From positions 2,294,001-2,358,000 of the forward strand of contig JABBOT010000004.1 in the NCBI GenBank assembly GCA_016165875.1: a DNA stretch of 64,000 nucleotides, given 5' to 3'. A program made the translations under genes and the position numbers. The notes below the pieces were generated by a model. It was not told where the DNA came from. It did not search any database and was given only the letters and a program-made list of their open reading frames with translations. This document shows, one piece after another, positions 20,835 to 31,941 of the stretch. Position 1 is the stretch's first letter; the number at the start of each line of letters is the position of its first letter. Source of the stretch: Acanthopleura granulata. Its lineage: Eukaryota > Mollusca > Polyplacophora > Chitonida > Chitonidae.

Positions 20835-22033
20835 CTAGGCGTCCATGACCACGTAAAGATAGATGTTCAAAGGGCCCGCCGCCTCTGTTGTTTTCGTGAT
20901 CTGAATGGTCACTCTCTCACTGGCGTTCTCGATGCGCCGGCCGCTGCCGTGTAAGTGGTCGTCGTCCGTGGAGCGGAGGTCAAGCCACAAGGCGTACTTG
21001 GTGGTGAAGAAGTGGCTAAGGGAGACGTCCGCCAGCGCTAGGTCTTTTGCGATCTTGGCCTCCTCGGGATGGCGCTTGCAGCCGGCTGCAAAAAATTCTT
21101 TGCCTCATCCCACTGCCGGTAGGCGCACAGGCCTTGGTTGTACAGCTGGTTGGGGACCACCTCGATTTTGGGGTTGTAGAGAGCTTCGGTCTTCCGCTGG
21201 AATGCCACTCTTGGGTCCTCGAACAGCATCAAGATGGCTTTCATACAGCGGGCGAGTACGTTGAGCTTAATGTTCCACAGGGTATCGCTCTTATCGCGGC
21301 TGATTTTGCGGTGCCGGAGCACGCGACCATACATTATGGCAAGGCGGCCGGTGTACTGGTTAAGGATCATCCAGGCGGGTTCGGACTGGGTGAACATACT
21401 CAAGCCTGATGTTCGGGATGGTGTAGCAGGCATCGGCGGCCCCTCTGGCCCGGATGACACGCCTGTAGTCGTATTCGAGCCTGTCCCCCACGGCAGACTG
21501 GTAGAATGGTATATGGCTCTCCAGCAACTGAGTCGAGGGGAATGTAGTATCAGTTGCCATACGCCTCTGCAATGGCTCTGTCTTTGGCTACATCCTCGTC
21601 TTTATTCTCAGCCCCGACCCGGATTCGGGTGACCTTCTTGTTGCAGCTGGTGTCTAAGTCCTGGCATTCTCTCTCTTCTTGGCCGTCTTACACAGGTCCA
21701 TATAACTGTAATAAACATCGCTGTTAACGATCTACATCACCTCATTACCGCTGATCTTGACGATGGTCTTCTTTATCACAGTGCGGTCGAGGCTCTGGAC
21801 CACTTTTTGGTTGACGCCGGTCGAGTCCAGGGAGATTGAGAAAGCAAGTCTCGTGGTACCAGGGACAATGAAGTCATGGGCGCCGAGGTTTGGGAACCGA
21901 AAAAGAAGCTGTTGGTTCTGGACTATCGTACACGGGTTATTTGTTATGACGACCGACTGTCGCACGCCTTTGACCCCCCCAACGGTTCACGGAGCTTGCG
22001 ATGCGGATTGAGCTTGCGTCCGTATTGACTCAT
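20835..22033 (-). pseudogene. Polinton major capsid protein (double jelly roll), multiply broken
   Basis: ATG 22033 begins MSQYGRKLNPHRKL; further pieces lie in several frames: VVITNNPCTIVQNQQLLFRF and FPNLGAHDFIVPGT at 21965-21732, LLESHIPFYQSAVGDRLEYD at 21572-21360, NQYTGRLAIMYGRVLRHRKI, ILMLFEDPRVAF and VPNQLYNQGLCAYRQWDEAK at 21460-21038, and YALWLDLRSTDDDHLHGSGR to NIYLYVVMDA ending at TAG 20837-20835. At least four frame changes or stops separate them, including a stop at 21734-21732. The order and length (about 400 codons) fit the Polinton capsid family. It cannot make a whole protein. It faces the plus-strand block across a short divergent gap. Confidence 0.8.
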
Positions 22034-22298
22034 GTTTATTAAACACCCCATTGTTCCTGCAGATATTATGAAATATGACTGTATCATTTCTTCAATACAA
22101 GGGCGGGTTTTAGAAGGGACCCTCGAGATGATCTTGACATTGATTAGCCAGATGATGAGTGGACGCAAGAGACCTCGTTCTCTTCTTCAGGAGTGGAGCA
22201 GCCCAGCCAAAGAGAGGGAAACTCACAATCACACAGTCAGCCATAGATGACTATTATAGGGCCATTTAGGAACAATATGGGGTGACTCTGGCTGCGGT
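22034..22298. promoter_or_regulatory. Divergent intergenic region of the Polinton
   Basis: Capsid and downstream genes run left from 22033; the other genes run right. The gap must have held both promoters in the intact element, but I see no clear TATA box. Part of it reads in plus frames as basic or Ser-rich peptide (MMSGRKRPRSLLQEW, DDEWTQETSFSSSGVEQ at about 22150-22205), probably the decayed start of the next gene. Confidence 0.35.
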
Positions 22299-22493
22299 AG
22301 ACATTATTCTCATTTGGAGCTGGTCAATCATCGACTACGTCTTGTGGCTTATCCCAACTTGGAGATTATCCTCCAAAGTACAGGAAAGCCACTCGCGTTA
22401 TTTACACTAGAGAGGCGTTTTGGGGTGGGTTTCGTCCGGGATGAACTTGGGTTTGTTGACTGGAAGCGGGGCACGCTGCCACCAAAAAGCTAA
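22299..22493 (+). pseudogene. Polinton protein fragment, unknown
   Basis: Sixty-odd open codons: LELVNHRLRLVAYPNLEIIL, LALFTLERRFGVGFVRDELG and FVDWKRGTLPP, ending at TAA 22491-22493. The residue mix is natural and differs from flanking noise. Fragments of an N-terminal part occur in other frames from about 22150. I take it as one broken gene of the rightward block; role unknown. Confidence 0.4.
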
Positions 22494-22602
22494 GGATGAC
22501 GTAGGTGAACCCGATGCAAAGAGAATGTGGAAGAAGCAGTGCAGGAAACATTTGAAGCAAAACCATCGAAACCACACTGACTGAATCTGAGGAACTCGCG
22601 CG

Positions 22603-23382
22603 TTGTTCAGGCTGGGATATATCACCACGATTTCACTCGGCTCCTTAGTCTCTTTACTCGAATATACCCCATCTTCCTATGAACGAAGACGCCTTATCAA
22701 ACACATTGCTGAATATGTTTGTTACACTGATGTTCAACATGGACGCAGTGTCCTCCACCCAGCATATCTGGACAGTGAAGAAGCCCAGTACCAGGTCGCC
22801 CTACTCGATATAACCTTGTACCCACTCTTGGCGAATACTGGCGCCGACGTACGTTTCAGGTTGATCGATAAGTCGATAGTCGTGCCACGCGGCTATTACA
22901 CCGTCTGTACCCTTGACAAAGAAGTGTTCCGACCTCCTGGTGCTAAACTGCAACTGAATAAAGCTACTGGCCGTGTGCGACTGGGACTCAAAAAGAATGT
23001 TGTTATCACTCTGTTAGATCTAGCTGATATCCTGGGATTCTCAAACACAAGAGAAACCATGAGCGGAATAAATGAAGGGGACAAACTACCCAAACTGACT
23101 CCCCACAAAGAAATATATGTCCACCAAGACGAGGTGAGCGCCACAGTGTCTACCAGTATTGCAAGAGGATCTACTCTTTTGAGGACAGTCAAGACGTTCC
23201 ACGAAGGCATGAACTCCGGAATGACGGTGGCATTTACCAATCCACAGTACAAAAGGCTGTCGGCTGGCCTGGTGTCGCAGCTTACTGTAAAGCTGTTAAA
23301 CAATCGCTATCAACTTCTAGATACCACGTGTTTAAGCGTAACTTTACACATCGGCCGACGTGATGGACCCAGTGGGCTCTAG
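22603..23382 (+). CDS. Polinton virion protein, possible minor capsid (penton-like)
   Basis: The longest intact frame of the element: 259 codons, given here from 22603, although the first clear ATG-type start is uncertain. Visible blocks: PRGYYTVCTLDKEVFRPPGA, TGRVRLGLKKNVVITLLDLA, DILGFSN, KEIYVHQDEVSATVSTS and YKRLSAGLVSQLTVKLL, ending LSVTLHIG then a short tail. Alternating hydrophobic residues suggest a beta-rich fold, in keeping with a single-jelly-roll vertex protein, but I infer this from position and pattern only. It overlaps the next gene by 20 bp. Being open while its neighbours are broken may be chance. Confidence 0.55.
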   Translation: MFRLGYITTISLGSLVSLLEYTPSSYERRRLIKHIAEYVCYTDVQHGRSVLHPAYLDSEEAQYQVALLDITLYPLLANTGADVRFRLIDKSIVVPRGYYTVCTLDKEVFRPPGAKLQLNKATGRVRLGLKKNVVITLLDLADILGFSNTRETMSGINEGDKLPKLTPHKEIYVHQDEVSATVSTSIARGSTLLRTVKTFHEGMNSGMTVAFTNPQYKRLSAGLVSQLTVKLLNNRYQLLDTTCLSVTLHIGRRDGPSGL

Positions 23383-24163
23383 TTGCACTGACATAGCCTT
23401 ATCGGATCGGGCAGATGTCGATAGTTTTGAGCGGCAAGGGGTTGATGGACGGATTTACGCCTTCCAGCTCCGGAAGTAGATGCTGTTGTCGGGATCCGGA
23501 GAATCACCGAAGTTGAATGAGCTCCCCGATGTCGATGGTTTTGGGCTGCAAGGGGTAAATGGACAGATTTACGCCTTCCAGTTCTGGCAAGGTCTTTATT
23601 CACGAAAGAAGATGCCGTTGGCGGGATCCGGAGAACCAACAAATTTTACTTAGCTCGGCGTTGTGGATGTTTAAGCTGCCAGTTCTATCTTCTATCTCCT
23701 TAGGGGAGATGGGCTCTCGTTAAATCAGATGATCCCAAATGGGACATTGATCTGGCTGTCACCGAGCTACTAGTGCAAACAGCAGCGGGCGGTGTTGTTC
23801 GGAAGGTTTTTAATGGTGGTACGGCTTTCCTCACGTACAAGGCCTTGGGAGATCCAGTGCATATGTTGAAATCGCCGGAAGGAGGCCATACCATCGGAGG
23901 AGGTCCAGAGTCAACATCCTACCTCGATATCAACACACAATTTCCCATTGACAGGTTACGCCCTCATTCTGGATATTGTATTGGGTGCCAATCCCTTCTA
24001 CATCCTTCCTGGCTTGAGGACCAAGTGGCCGGAAGAGTATGTCGGTAAAAGCGTAACTAAAGTTGTAAAAATGCTTTCGAGATCTAATAAGGTAGAGACA
24101 ACGTTAGACAATGTCCAGACCGCTTCGGCACAAGTGGTGGAGGTGAACCGAATAAATCTATAG
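23363..24163 (+). pseudogene. Polinton surface or membrane protein, broken, internal duplication
   Basis: ATG 23363 overlaps the preceding stop. The start (MDPVGSSCTDIALSDRADVD, then GVDGRIYAFQLRK) meets a TAG near 23478; the segment is then repeated (GLQGVNGQIYAFQFWQGLYS). Later frames carry WDIDLAVTELLV-like sequence, VVRKVFNGGTAFLTYKALGD, HTIGGGPESTSYLDI and, after another shift near 23950, YALILDIVLGANPFYILPGL with a hydrophobic segment, ending at 24163. At least three breaks. Role unknown; the hydrophobic C-terminus suggests membrane association. Confidence 0.5.
23413..23648 (+). repeat. Internal tandem duplication in a Polinton gene
   Basis: Copy 1 is 23413-23526 and copy 2 is 23527-23648. 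Both start GATGTCGAT-GTTTTG, share GCAAGGGGT, ATTTACGCCTTCCAG and CGGGATCCGGAGAA. Copy 2 is about 8 bp longer and retains more coding sequence. Confidence 0.8.
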
Positions 24164-24249
24164 CATGGCATTCATTTGAAACGGTTAAGAATAAATGTTG
24201 AACTCATGACAGATCTAGAATTGGACATTATTGAGGGGTCTGCATAAAG

Positions 24250-24780
24250 ATGGCGCAACTGTATCCAACATTAGATCCATCTGCTCAACTCCTCTGAAAA
24301 AGGAGTTAGAAGGCGAAAGAGATGCCAGAGCTGCTCTGTACAAAAAGTACTATACTATTGGTACTCACGGCAAGAATGGGTTTGGAAGTCGCTGTACGGC
24401 ATATAGCTATAGGCATGGAGGACCTTCTCAGTGGGGTGGGTAAGTTTATACGCCGGCGCCTGTCCGTCAAGGAGAAGAAACACAATGAAATTCGCTTTCT
24501 GGCAGAGAGTAAGCTTAATACCATCACAGACCACGTCTCTACAGCGCTGATTGACGGTAAGGTTTCGGATACCGAGTTTCGGTTAATACTCAGTGAAGTC
24601 GAAAAATACCGAGAAATAAAACAACAGATTTCAGTCGGTACAGCACATAATTCGTTTTCATTAGATAAGGAAACGAAAGACGAGTTAGTGCAGCAGGGAC
24701 AGGACGAGGCTCCCGCATCTTTCATGAAAAAAATAACAGTCCGCCAATTCAACTTCTCGACAGAGAGGTGGGATACCTGA
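24250..24780 (+). pseudogene. Polinton membrane or coiled protein, frameshifted
   Basis: ATG 24250 gives MAQLYPTLDPSAQLL, then a stop; the next frame reads LKKELEGERDARAALYKKYY; a return shift leads to LSGVGKFIRRRLSVKEKKHN, EIRFLAESKLNTITDHVSTA and SDTEFRLILSEVEKYREIKQ, ending at 24780. The C-terminal half is strongly helical and charged; a hydrophobic segment may once have stood in the middle. Two compensating shifts keep the end in the starting frame. Unknown role, recurrent in Polintons as I remember them. Confidence 0.5.
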
Positions 24781-25043
24781 GTTCGAAATACTTCTAGTAT
24801 TACTCGCAAGCCCCCTGTAAGATGTGTCCATCACGCTTATCCAATGTACTCATTGTGGCCCCAGTTGAGGTCAGGTGGGTGTAGCTGTATATATTCTACA
24901 CAAACTTTACAACGCTATACAACACCAGACATACGAAATGTTCATACTCAGAGATAAATTAGATGATTTACTTTGCTCTGGGTTTCCTGGCCTCAATGGT
25001 AAAATAGATGAGGCCGGGTCTTCAGACTGCAGCTGGGAGTCCC
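24781..25043. other. Element DNA, no assignable gene
   Basis: A 62-codon plus frame (24875-25063, containing MFILRDKLDDLLCSGF) is present but not recognised. No polymerase B segment is seen. Confidence 0.35.
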
Positions 25044-25054
25044 CTATAATACTA

Positions 25055-25205
25055 ATTTGTTGAAGTAAAAAAAAAAAGCAAAACCCTTAGACATGTCTCT
25101 CGCCGGAGTCCCGTAGGGTTTTAATTTCTTTTCCATTTCTGCGCTTTGGGGCCTTTTTTCCACTGGGAAGCGCTTCCCATAGGCCTGTGCGAACTGGTCG
25201 CCCAT
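25055..25205 (-). CDS. Small basic Polinton ORF, unknown
   Basis: ATG 25205 opens MGDQFAQAYGKRFPVEKRPQ, a short basic peptide of about 50 residues running into a Phe-rich tail made by an A-run at 25068-25078. It is read inward from the right inverted repeat, where a TATA-like sequence lies about 105 bp upstream. Small basic virion proteins are common in such viruses, but nothing here proves that role. Confidence 0.3.
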
Positions 25206-25310
25206 GTTAGCCGTGCAAACCTTCTGCAATACCACACCTGCCCTCAGCCTGAACCAGCCTCGGGGTTTGAACACCCACATATGAGAGAGAGACGTGGCTG
25301 GAGTGCACCG

Positions 25311-25322
25311 TATTATATAGCT
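25311..25322 (-). promoter_or_regulatory. TATA-like box beside the right inverted repeat
   Basis: On the minus strand AGCTATATAATA stands just inside the inverted repeat and upstream of the small basic frame. Position and sequence suit a promoter for leftward transcription; not tested. Confidence 0.4.
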
Positions 25323-25330
25323 TATTACAT

Positions 25331-25460
25331 GGCAAAAAGTTGCGTACGTGAACACCATATGGCTTGATGGGTAGCAAAAATTAGCCGGAACAGGGGCTGG
25401 GGACCGCCCTGGGGCGTGGGGAGGCTCCCAGTAGTTTCTGTCACTCGCCCTCCTGCTGCT
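25331..25460 (-). repeat. Right terminal inverted repeat
   Basis: Inverse of 16218-16349 with about six differences; ends ...CTCCTGCTGCT, followed by AAATGA, the right target-site duplication. Confidence 0.92.
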
Positions 25461-28084
25461 AAATGAATTTATCGAGTATTATAAAGGCACACCAATCATT
25501 CGATAATATAGTACATTTGTCCAATTAATCTACTTACACTCTCGAGCTGGAAAGTGCTTGTTGTGGAAGAACTGTCACAAAGTGGCATCCAACAGCACAC
25601 AGATCAAATAGTACCCCAGCTTAAAACTTCAGACTTAGTACAGAGGCGACAAATGGTAGACTGGAAATTCCTTCTTAATTTAAATTACGTACATCTCTAT
25701 TAGTTACAGCGGATCCTTATATGGTATAGTTTTCCAGCTTATTGCGCAATCGAAATTCATATGTACACTTTTATGTCAACACAGTGTGCTTCCAATAAAA
25801 GTACTGTATCCAAAGACCATCCGGAGTAATTTGATTCCTCCACAAGACTTCCTCATTTATCTCAGCTTTTCTGTGCAAGCGCACCCCCAATTTCATACCC
25901 GATGTCTGTTCCGTGGTGAGGATATGCATTGTGCACTAGAATCAAAAACCGCTTCTTCCTTTAGGGTGAGGCAATTTCAAACAAATTACCTCTACAGAAT
26001 TGGGTCTGAAAATCGATATAAGCCATTTCAGCTGATTGGCCCACAATATTTGTGCAGGATGTAAAGCCGGTAATAAACCGACAGGTCGTCAAACAGCAGT
26101 ATAGATTAAGGTGCTGTAGCATTAGGAACTTTCCAATTCTGCAAAAAGACCATTTTAAATTTGTTAATAAATATCTATATCATACGGATATCATACCCGT
26201 ATCCCGAGTCGCAGGTCCCCACAGTGTGGTGTAAATACATGGTGTAACATTTCTTAAAATATGGTAAGAAAGAACCTTGCTGCATATAGATGGGAAATCT
26301 GGGTCCCCAATTGCCGGTGGCGATATTACAACCTGCTCACAGCCGCAGGTCTTCTGCAAAATGACATTGAAATAATCTGTTATATTACCAGTTTAACCGA
26401 TCAAATAAGATGAGCTGAGGTGTTTATTTTTTAAATAAATTGGCTAGTATATCTATTCCCACTGGATCTATGTTTGTTTTTGAAACAAATTATACGACTG
26501 GCCTTTGTGAGACATTATTAAAGATGAACTGATAAACACATGGGAGGGCCTATTTAAATGCCTGTCTCCCGATGTAATTTCACGATATGACCGGACATAC
26601 GTGGAGAGTATGTACCACATATCGCCCATGCATATTTATTTTGGGGGGGAAATTATGTAATGTATATATTAGAAAATATCCCCAACTTTGTTTAATTTAA
26701 AAATTGTTTTCTCTATAATTAATATTAAGCAGTAAAGATGGGCAGTGATAGAAATGCAACTCTGTAGTCTCATTCGTCAACTTGGTTGGAAGGCGTGCAA
26801 TGTTACCTCTGAGCCGAGTAGTCAAACGAGTTACAAACCGTGCACTATTATGATGAATGGACACTTGCAATGATTTTGCAGTAAAACAACAAATATGAAT
26901 AACATCACCCCATTTTTTAAAGACATGTTGAATGGTAATTAAGCTTGAGAAAGATGTAACTTTTCTGTGCTCTTCTTCATTAAAAAATATACTCCTGCAC
27001 CACCATGAGACGATTTCCCATCTAGTTGCGAAGTGTCCATATTAATACACAGTTGCATGTGGACTATTGTTTCTACGCCTTCGGCCATGTCCGGTAATAT
27101 AGAATAACATACAGAATCATAGGAAAAAGTGACTTTTGTGATAGGCGTTGTCATGAAACAAACAGATCTTACTTCTATTCCCAGTGATAATAAACCAGTC
27201 GAGGGTGGCACTTGAGACATTTTGTGCCATCAGAAGGCATCGCGTGATGCTGTACAGCCTCTTCTAATACCGAAATTACGTCAGCCGGAGAGTAATCAGC
27301 AATTGTCACCTCCTACTGTTTTCTTTCTGGGAAAGTACGTCCCTTCTTCCTTCCAGCCATATTACCATCCATTAGATTGACATTTTATGGAGACTAAAGT
27401 AGGCCTCAGTCGAAGCACGCCAGAGAGCCCCCACGCTTGCGGAGGATTTTTACTGCATAGAAACAAAATGGTCATCTTAATAATAGTTCTCCACATCCGT
27501 TCTCGTAATGGTAGGTTATTAGCTCTCTGAAAGCCTTGTTATACTACAGAAGCAAAACGTATTTAAATGAAAGAAATATCATCAAATTATTCCTAATCCA
27601 GCAGTTTGTGGGACGTGTCAGCAGTATTTGACATGTCTAATGAGGTACCCGTAAGTTTTCATCCTGAAAGTAATCAATTCCAGAAGAACAGCAACCCTTG
27701 GTGACCAAACTACTTCTCAACACAGCAACGAGACATTAGAAGAAAAGGCCTCTCTTTTCTCTTGACTTATACAGGAAACGTTATTTTTATTTTCTTGATT
27801 TTTTCCATGACAGTAGTTCAGAGATCTTTTCTTTTCTCCGGAAATAGCTGAAATACACACGTCTACAATAAATTCTTTTAGTTGTCAAGTTTGGTTAAAG
27901 CTAGTGTTAACAAGACTGAAACCAATGTCTACCTGTTGGTATTCTTCATGGTCAAATGAAAATGTACTACGATCATGTAAGATGTCTACGAGGCCATGTC
28001 CTGAATATAATCCCACCCGATCTAGGGACAATATTTCCTTTGTTTAATAAACAAGGGCAATTTTGTCTCGTTTTCATTTGGCTG
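25461..28084. other. Non-coding DNA right of the Polinton
   Basis: AT-rich. One minus-strand frame, 27220-26939 (93 codons, MSQVPPSTGLLSLGIEVRSV, ends in TAA), has fairly natural composition but no motif, and an upstream ATG-led frame at 27361 is closed by a stop; I regard it as doubtful. No SINE or tandem repeat was recognised. Confidence 0.35.
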
Positions 28085-28222
28085 TTGTGGTGGACTCGGG
28101 GGAAACCCACGATTATCCACAGGTTGCTGGTGGACCTTCCCACGTACGGCCGGAGAGAAAGCCAGCATGAGTTGGACTTGAACTCACAGGGACCGCATTC
28201 TCGAGAGGCTCCAGAGCCATTC
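28085..28222 (-). repeat. tRNA-derived SINE, family A, minus orientation
   Basis: Reads GGGGGAAACCCACGATTATC, GGTTGCTGGTGGACCTTCCC and AGCCAGCATGAGTTGGACTT, then GACCGCATTCTCGAGAGGCT into the tRNA-like head. The AAATA tail side is lost. Confidence 0.8.
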
Positions 28223-30360
28223 CGATGCGCCTGTGTGTTGTTCAGGTTGTTTTGTACATATCATGTATAAAATGCTATGCAAAACTCGTTGCATTGCAGA
28301 TTCAAGCAGCTTAAAGTTGATGTTTCCTTTGTACATCAAAGATATGAACCTGGGTCTCAGAGCGTAGTCAGTACTGTTGCCCTAATGTATTCCATGAATA
28401 CTGAAACATTTAATGTGTTGTCGTTCTCTCTGTTCCGTAAGTAGAACATTGGAGACAAACTGAATTAACGGCTGGATCCTGAACATGCCTGGACATCTTC
28501 AATGGCACCAGTATGAGCTTTTGACATCAAAGGTTATTCGAAAAATTTTCTTTTCAGAAACTCAGTTGGAACAAATCAGAAAACCCAACAGTTTTTTGTC
28601 ACCAATGTTTCCAAAAGTCAATTTAAAATATCAAAACTCGATACAAAATTTGTCTAAAACTCGATAAGGTGGCTAGAAAAAAAACCTGAATATGTGGTCT
28701 GAAGGGTTTTGTTGTTGTTGTTGATTGGTTTTTCTGCCTGGCCAGAGCTTAAATAATATACATGTATTATTCATTATATTTCACACGGTTTTCAAAATAA
28801 TTTTATGATGGTGTTACAGATAGTGGTTTTACAGTTGGAATGAGGAGTCTGAAGAAGCCACCGCAACCTAGTAATTATTTAGAACAAACTTGCCAGCATA
28901 ATAACGCACTCGGGTTTGGTGTCTGCCCAAAAGCTTTGAACCACCCTAGGTCTCTTAAAATGAGAATCTAATACACCCATACATAGCCTCTCCTATTACA
29001 ACCGGCATGTGAAGTCTAAATCATTGTTTATCTGAAAACAGTGCATTTGATTTATAGCAGTTTTCAATGTGCTACATTCATTCACAGCGGCAGTAAGGGG
29101 TGTCGTGTGACAAGAAATACCTTACTGCAGATCGATTATTTCGTGTGCCTTTGAAAAGCCTGAGAAAACCCTTCTTTTTTTAGGGCATCAAAGAACTGGA
29201 TCGATGAAATGTATTTGCTATATGGACTGCGCAAACAATTTCTTTTTGTACAAGCTGCCATGGTCCACAGTTGAACTGTTTACAGGACATCGATTTCCAG
29301 TCTAGTCTCAGTGATCAGACTGGCTGGCTGACTGAGCTGTGTTATGTTGTATTCATTAGTTGACAGCTGTGTCCATTACACAGTTAATAGTCCAGAATCA
29401 ATGATATGGCGTTATTATTCTTTTCTGCGCAAATAAATGCATATGTTTCCCCGTAAACAGACAGTAAATACACATAAATGCAAAACAACTTGAATTTCAA
29501 GTTAATTGCCATTTTATACCAGAAATTTTGTGAAGAATTTGGGCTTATTATTTTAGGTAAAAAAAGTGATGTTTTCTAAACTTCAGATGACATTCTTTGT
29601 CGATACATGTATTCATTTGATCTAATGTTGTCTTTTCTTTAAAATCACCAGCTTTGATAAAAGTTCTTCTGAATGTGTCAAGGTTAAAGGGAGTATTAGA
29701 GAGTATATGTGATTGTCGACAGATTGGGGTCGACGGGTACAGTTCGTCAGCTAGAACAAATCATTCTGCTTTATGTTGTTTAAGCGGTCATTCTCGTTCT
29801 TAAGGTGGCGGTCAAGTGAATAATCAAGTGATGGACATCACCTACTTACTGCAATGACGATCGTGTAAATTTGGCTTGACGGACATTAAGTACATGTACA
29901 TGTTCGTTGCATAACTTCAGCACGCGGGATTCAAGTTGAGCACCTTCATCGGATTTTAAAAATGCAAAATTCCGCGCCTTGACATTTATCCGTTGCTTCT
30001 GCAAAATGTCTTGCCAGTTTTCAATGCTATAGGCCCTTTTATGTCCACGTTTATGTTTCTTTCAACACTCGATGGTGCTACACACTCCAACATCCCGTGA
30101 AACAGTTATACATCGGGTGACAGTTTATTTCGCCCTTGCATCAGGGTATACCCAAGTAAGCCGCTACCCGAGCGCGTTTATTTTCCTTACTATTTCAAGT
30201 TCAACCCCAAAAATATATACCCCCAAAGCTTCGAGCGGTTCCAAGCCAGAACACCACATGCAGTTTGGATTTTTTTCTACAACACATGAATCCTCAATCT
30301 CGTATCATCATTCATGATATGTGCTTTCACACCTCAGTCATAAATACATCTCGCCTCGGC
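28223..30360. other. Non-coding DNA, nothing recognised
   Basis: No exon pair, SINE or tandem repeat identified. AT-rich with scattered short frames. Confidence 0.35.
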
Positions 30361-30652
30361 GGTGGCAGATCCGAGATCAACACCGGGTTGGCTCATACCA
30401 ATCGTACCAGTGGTACTGCCTCGTTTGACGCACAGTATTGAGAGGTTAGAGCTACAATTGGACTGGTCAGTCAGGCATCCGTTTAATGTGGCAGGGTAGG
30501 GTGTCATGTCTGGTGTCTTCGGCATGATGCTCCAGTGGCGGCAGCACTGTGGCGGCATGAATTCGCCCTGCCACAAAAAGATACAGTCTATATATATTGT
30601 AAGGACTCACATAAAAAGTGTTGAGTACGACGTAAAACATACACACACATAC
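30361..30652 (+). repeat. SINE family B copy
   Basis: Shares with 55010-55375 the stretch GGTGTCTTCGGCATGATGCTCCAGTGGC, a GGCATG-ATTCGCC block, a CTAAGGACTC-like block and a final AAGT-TTGAGTACGACGTAAAAC. The tRNA-like start (GATCCGAGATCAACACCGG) is degenerate here. Family B differs from A in its core but ends in the same GTACGRCGTAAAAC type motif. Confidence 0.7.
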
Positions 30653-31941
30653 GCATACCCACACATACATCTAGGTGTGCTGTCTGATTGCCATTTACTT
30701 TTTCTGTTCCGAAGATTACCTTCCCAAGAACACGATTCATGCAATGAATGTGTAAAGGAGAAATTTGTCCCTAGAGCAAATGAAAGAAACTCGAAGTCTG
30801 TAAACTAATATTAAATGTTACGATTGAGTGGACGACAAGAGGCGCCGAGTATAAATATATTCCATTTCCACATAAGAATTGCTACACAGCTATTATTTAG
30901 TTTATCGTTCATAAATCGCTGAATATTAGATCACTGCGCATAGAAACCATTTGATGTCACAAGCTCGGTGCCCTGTAACTGCCTGCGATTCACATCGTCC
31001 CAGTTCAGCAAGGTGATGTTGGTGGAATTGCGTGTAGGGTCTATATCCCAGGGCTGTGTCTGTTGACGGGCTCAAACTAAGCTGCTGCAATCGACAGCTC
31101 TACAAATTATACCTCCAACCACGGTGCTTTCGGTAAAGGCAGGAACTCCCCCCTCCCGCCCCCCCCCCGTCTTATCCGCGCTAGTCTCGTGATGGCATAA
31201 AGTCCACAGCACTCTGTGTATCACATTCATGAAGATCGTTTGCAATGATCGTACGTAGCTTCGTATAACCCAACCGATAAAGTTTCGTCAAAAACCGCAG
31301 TTTGCCGCATCTGATTCCCCCCCCCTTTTTGTGTACATGCACAAAATCCACCTGTGACCACGCCTATCGCGCCACAATCGCCATGGCGATTTATGTTTGC
31401 GTTTGAAAAATTTTCTCGTCCATTACCCGCTATTTTTTATACAATAGATGTGAGGGCCTTTAATCAGGCGTCAAGTTCATGTAAACAGAGATCATGCATT
31501 AGAACGAGATTTACGGGTTATCAGATAGACTCGTGTTCACATGTCATTCCTATCATTCTGTAGTAAATTCACGTTGAAAAGCGGGATTTCGCATTACATG
31601 AACCCCTTTAATCACGCCGGAGAAGATGCCGTGTAAAATTCATCCTATTGAATTTGATGTCGGTATAGCATTTCACCGTGACTACACTTTGTTACGTCAC
31701 ATTTTGCAACTAAGATGGTAATTAACTCCCCTTCTGCTCACGCCGCCCCTGCACATGTCAGTTTGATGCGGTATGACTTTGTGATTATCTCGGCCGTGCC
31801 ATGCAGGTGTCGTCTGTGTCGTAACCCTTCCTGCCCAATAATGTAAAATTATAACCAGCCCTGGGCCAACTGATATCATGTGCTTCGTGTTGTCATATCA
31901 CATGTCAGTTTCGCAGGGGAAAAGCAGAAGAAAACATAAAA
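30653..31941. other. Non-coding DNA, C-rich patches
   Basis: Contains pyrimidine/C runs at 31149-31170 and 31314-31326 and no supported gene. Nothing else recognised. Confidence 0.35.

Larger units (their letters stand above)
16218..25460. mobile_element. Defective Polinton/Maverick element (adintovirus-like relic)
   Basis: A 9.2-kb element bounded by inverted repeats of about 130 bp that begin AGCAGCA, the 5'-AG terminus usual for Polintons. Flanks are CAAATG on the left and AAATGA on the right: a 5-bp AAATG duplication, or 6 bp AAATGA if the shared terminal A is counted. Polintons duplicate 6 bp. Inside are remnants of the packaging ATPase, double-jelly-roll capsid protein and retroviral-type integrase that define the group. 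Full elements are 15-20 kb; this one shows no protein-primed polymerase B, no Ulp1-like protease, and only the integrase C-terminus. Frameshifts, stops and an internal duplication show decay. Gene order ATPase-capsid and strand switching fit the family. Confidence 0.9.

Noticed and set aside
22896..23303. 135-codon minus-strand frame
   Set aside because: Shadow of the plus-strand virion-protein frame, which has the better residue mix and neighbours.
16218..25460. Reading the element as an adenovirus-like or complete virus genome
   Set aside because: Integrase C-terminus, AG-ended inverted repeats and a 5-6 bp target duplication point to a Polinton; replication genes are missing and capsid genes are broken.
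26939..27220. 93-codon minus-strand frame as a real gene
   Set aside because: Natural-looking composition but no motif, no splice partner, and the upstream ATG frame is stopped; mentioned only within the intergenic entry.
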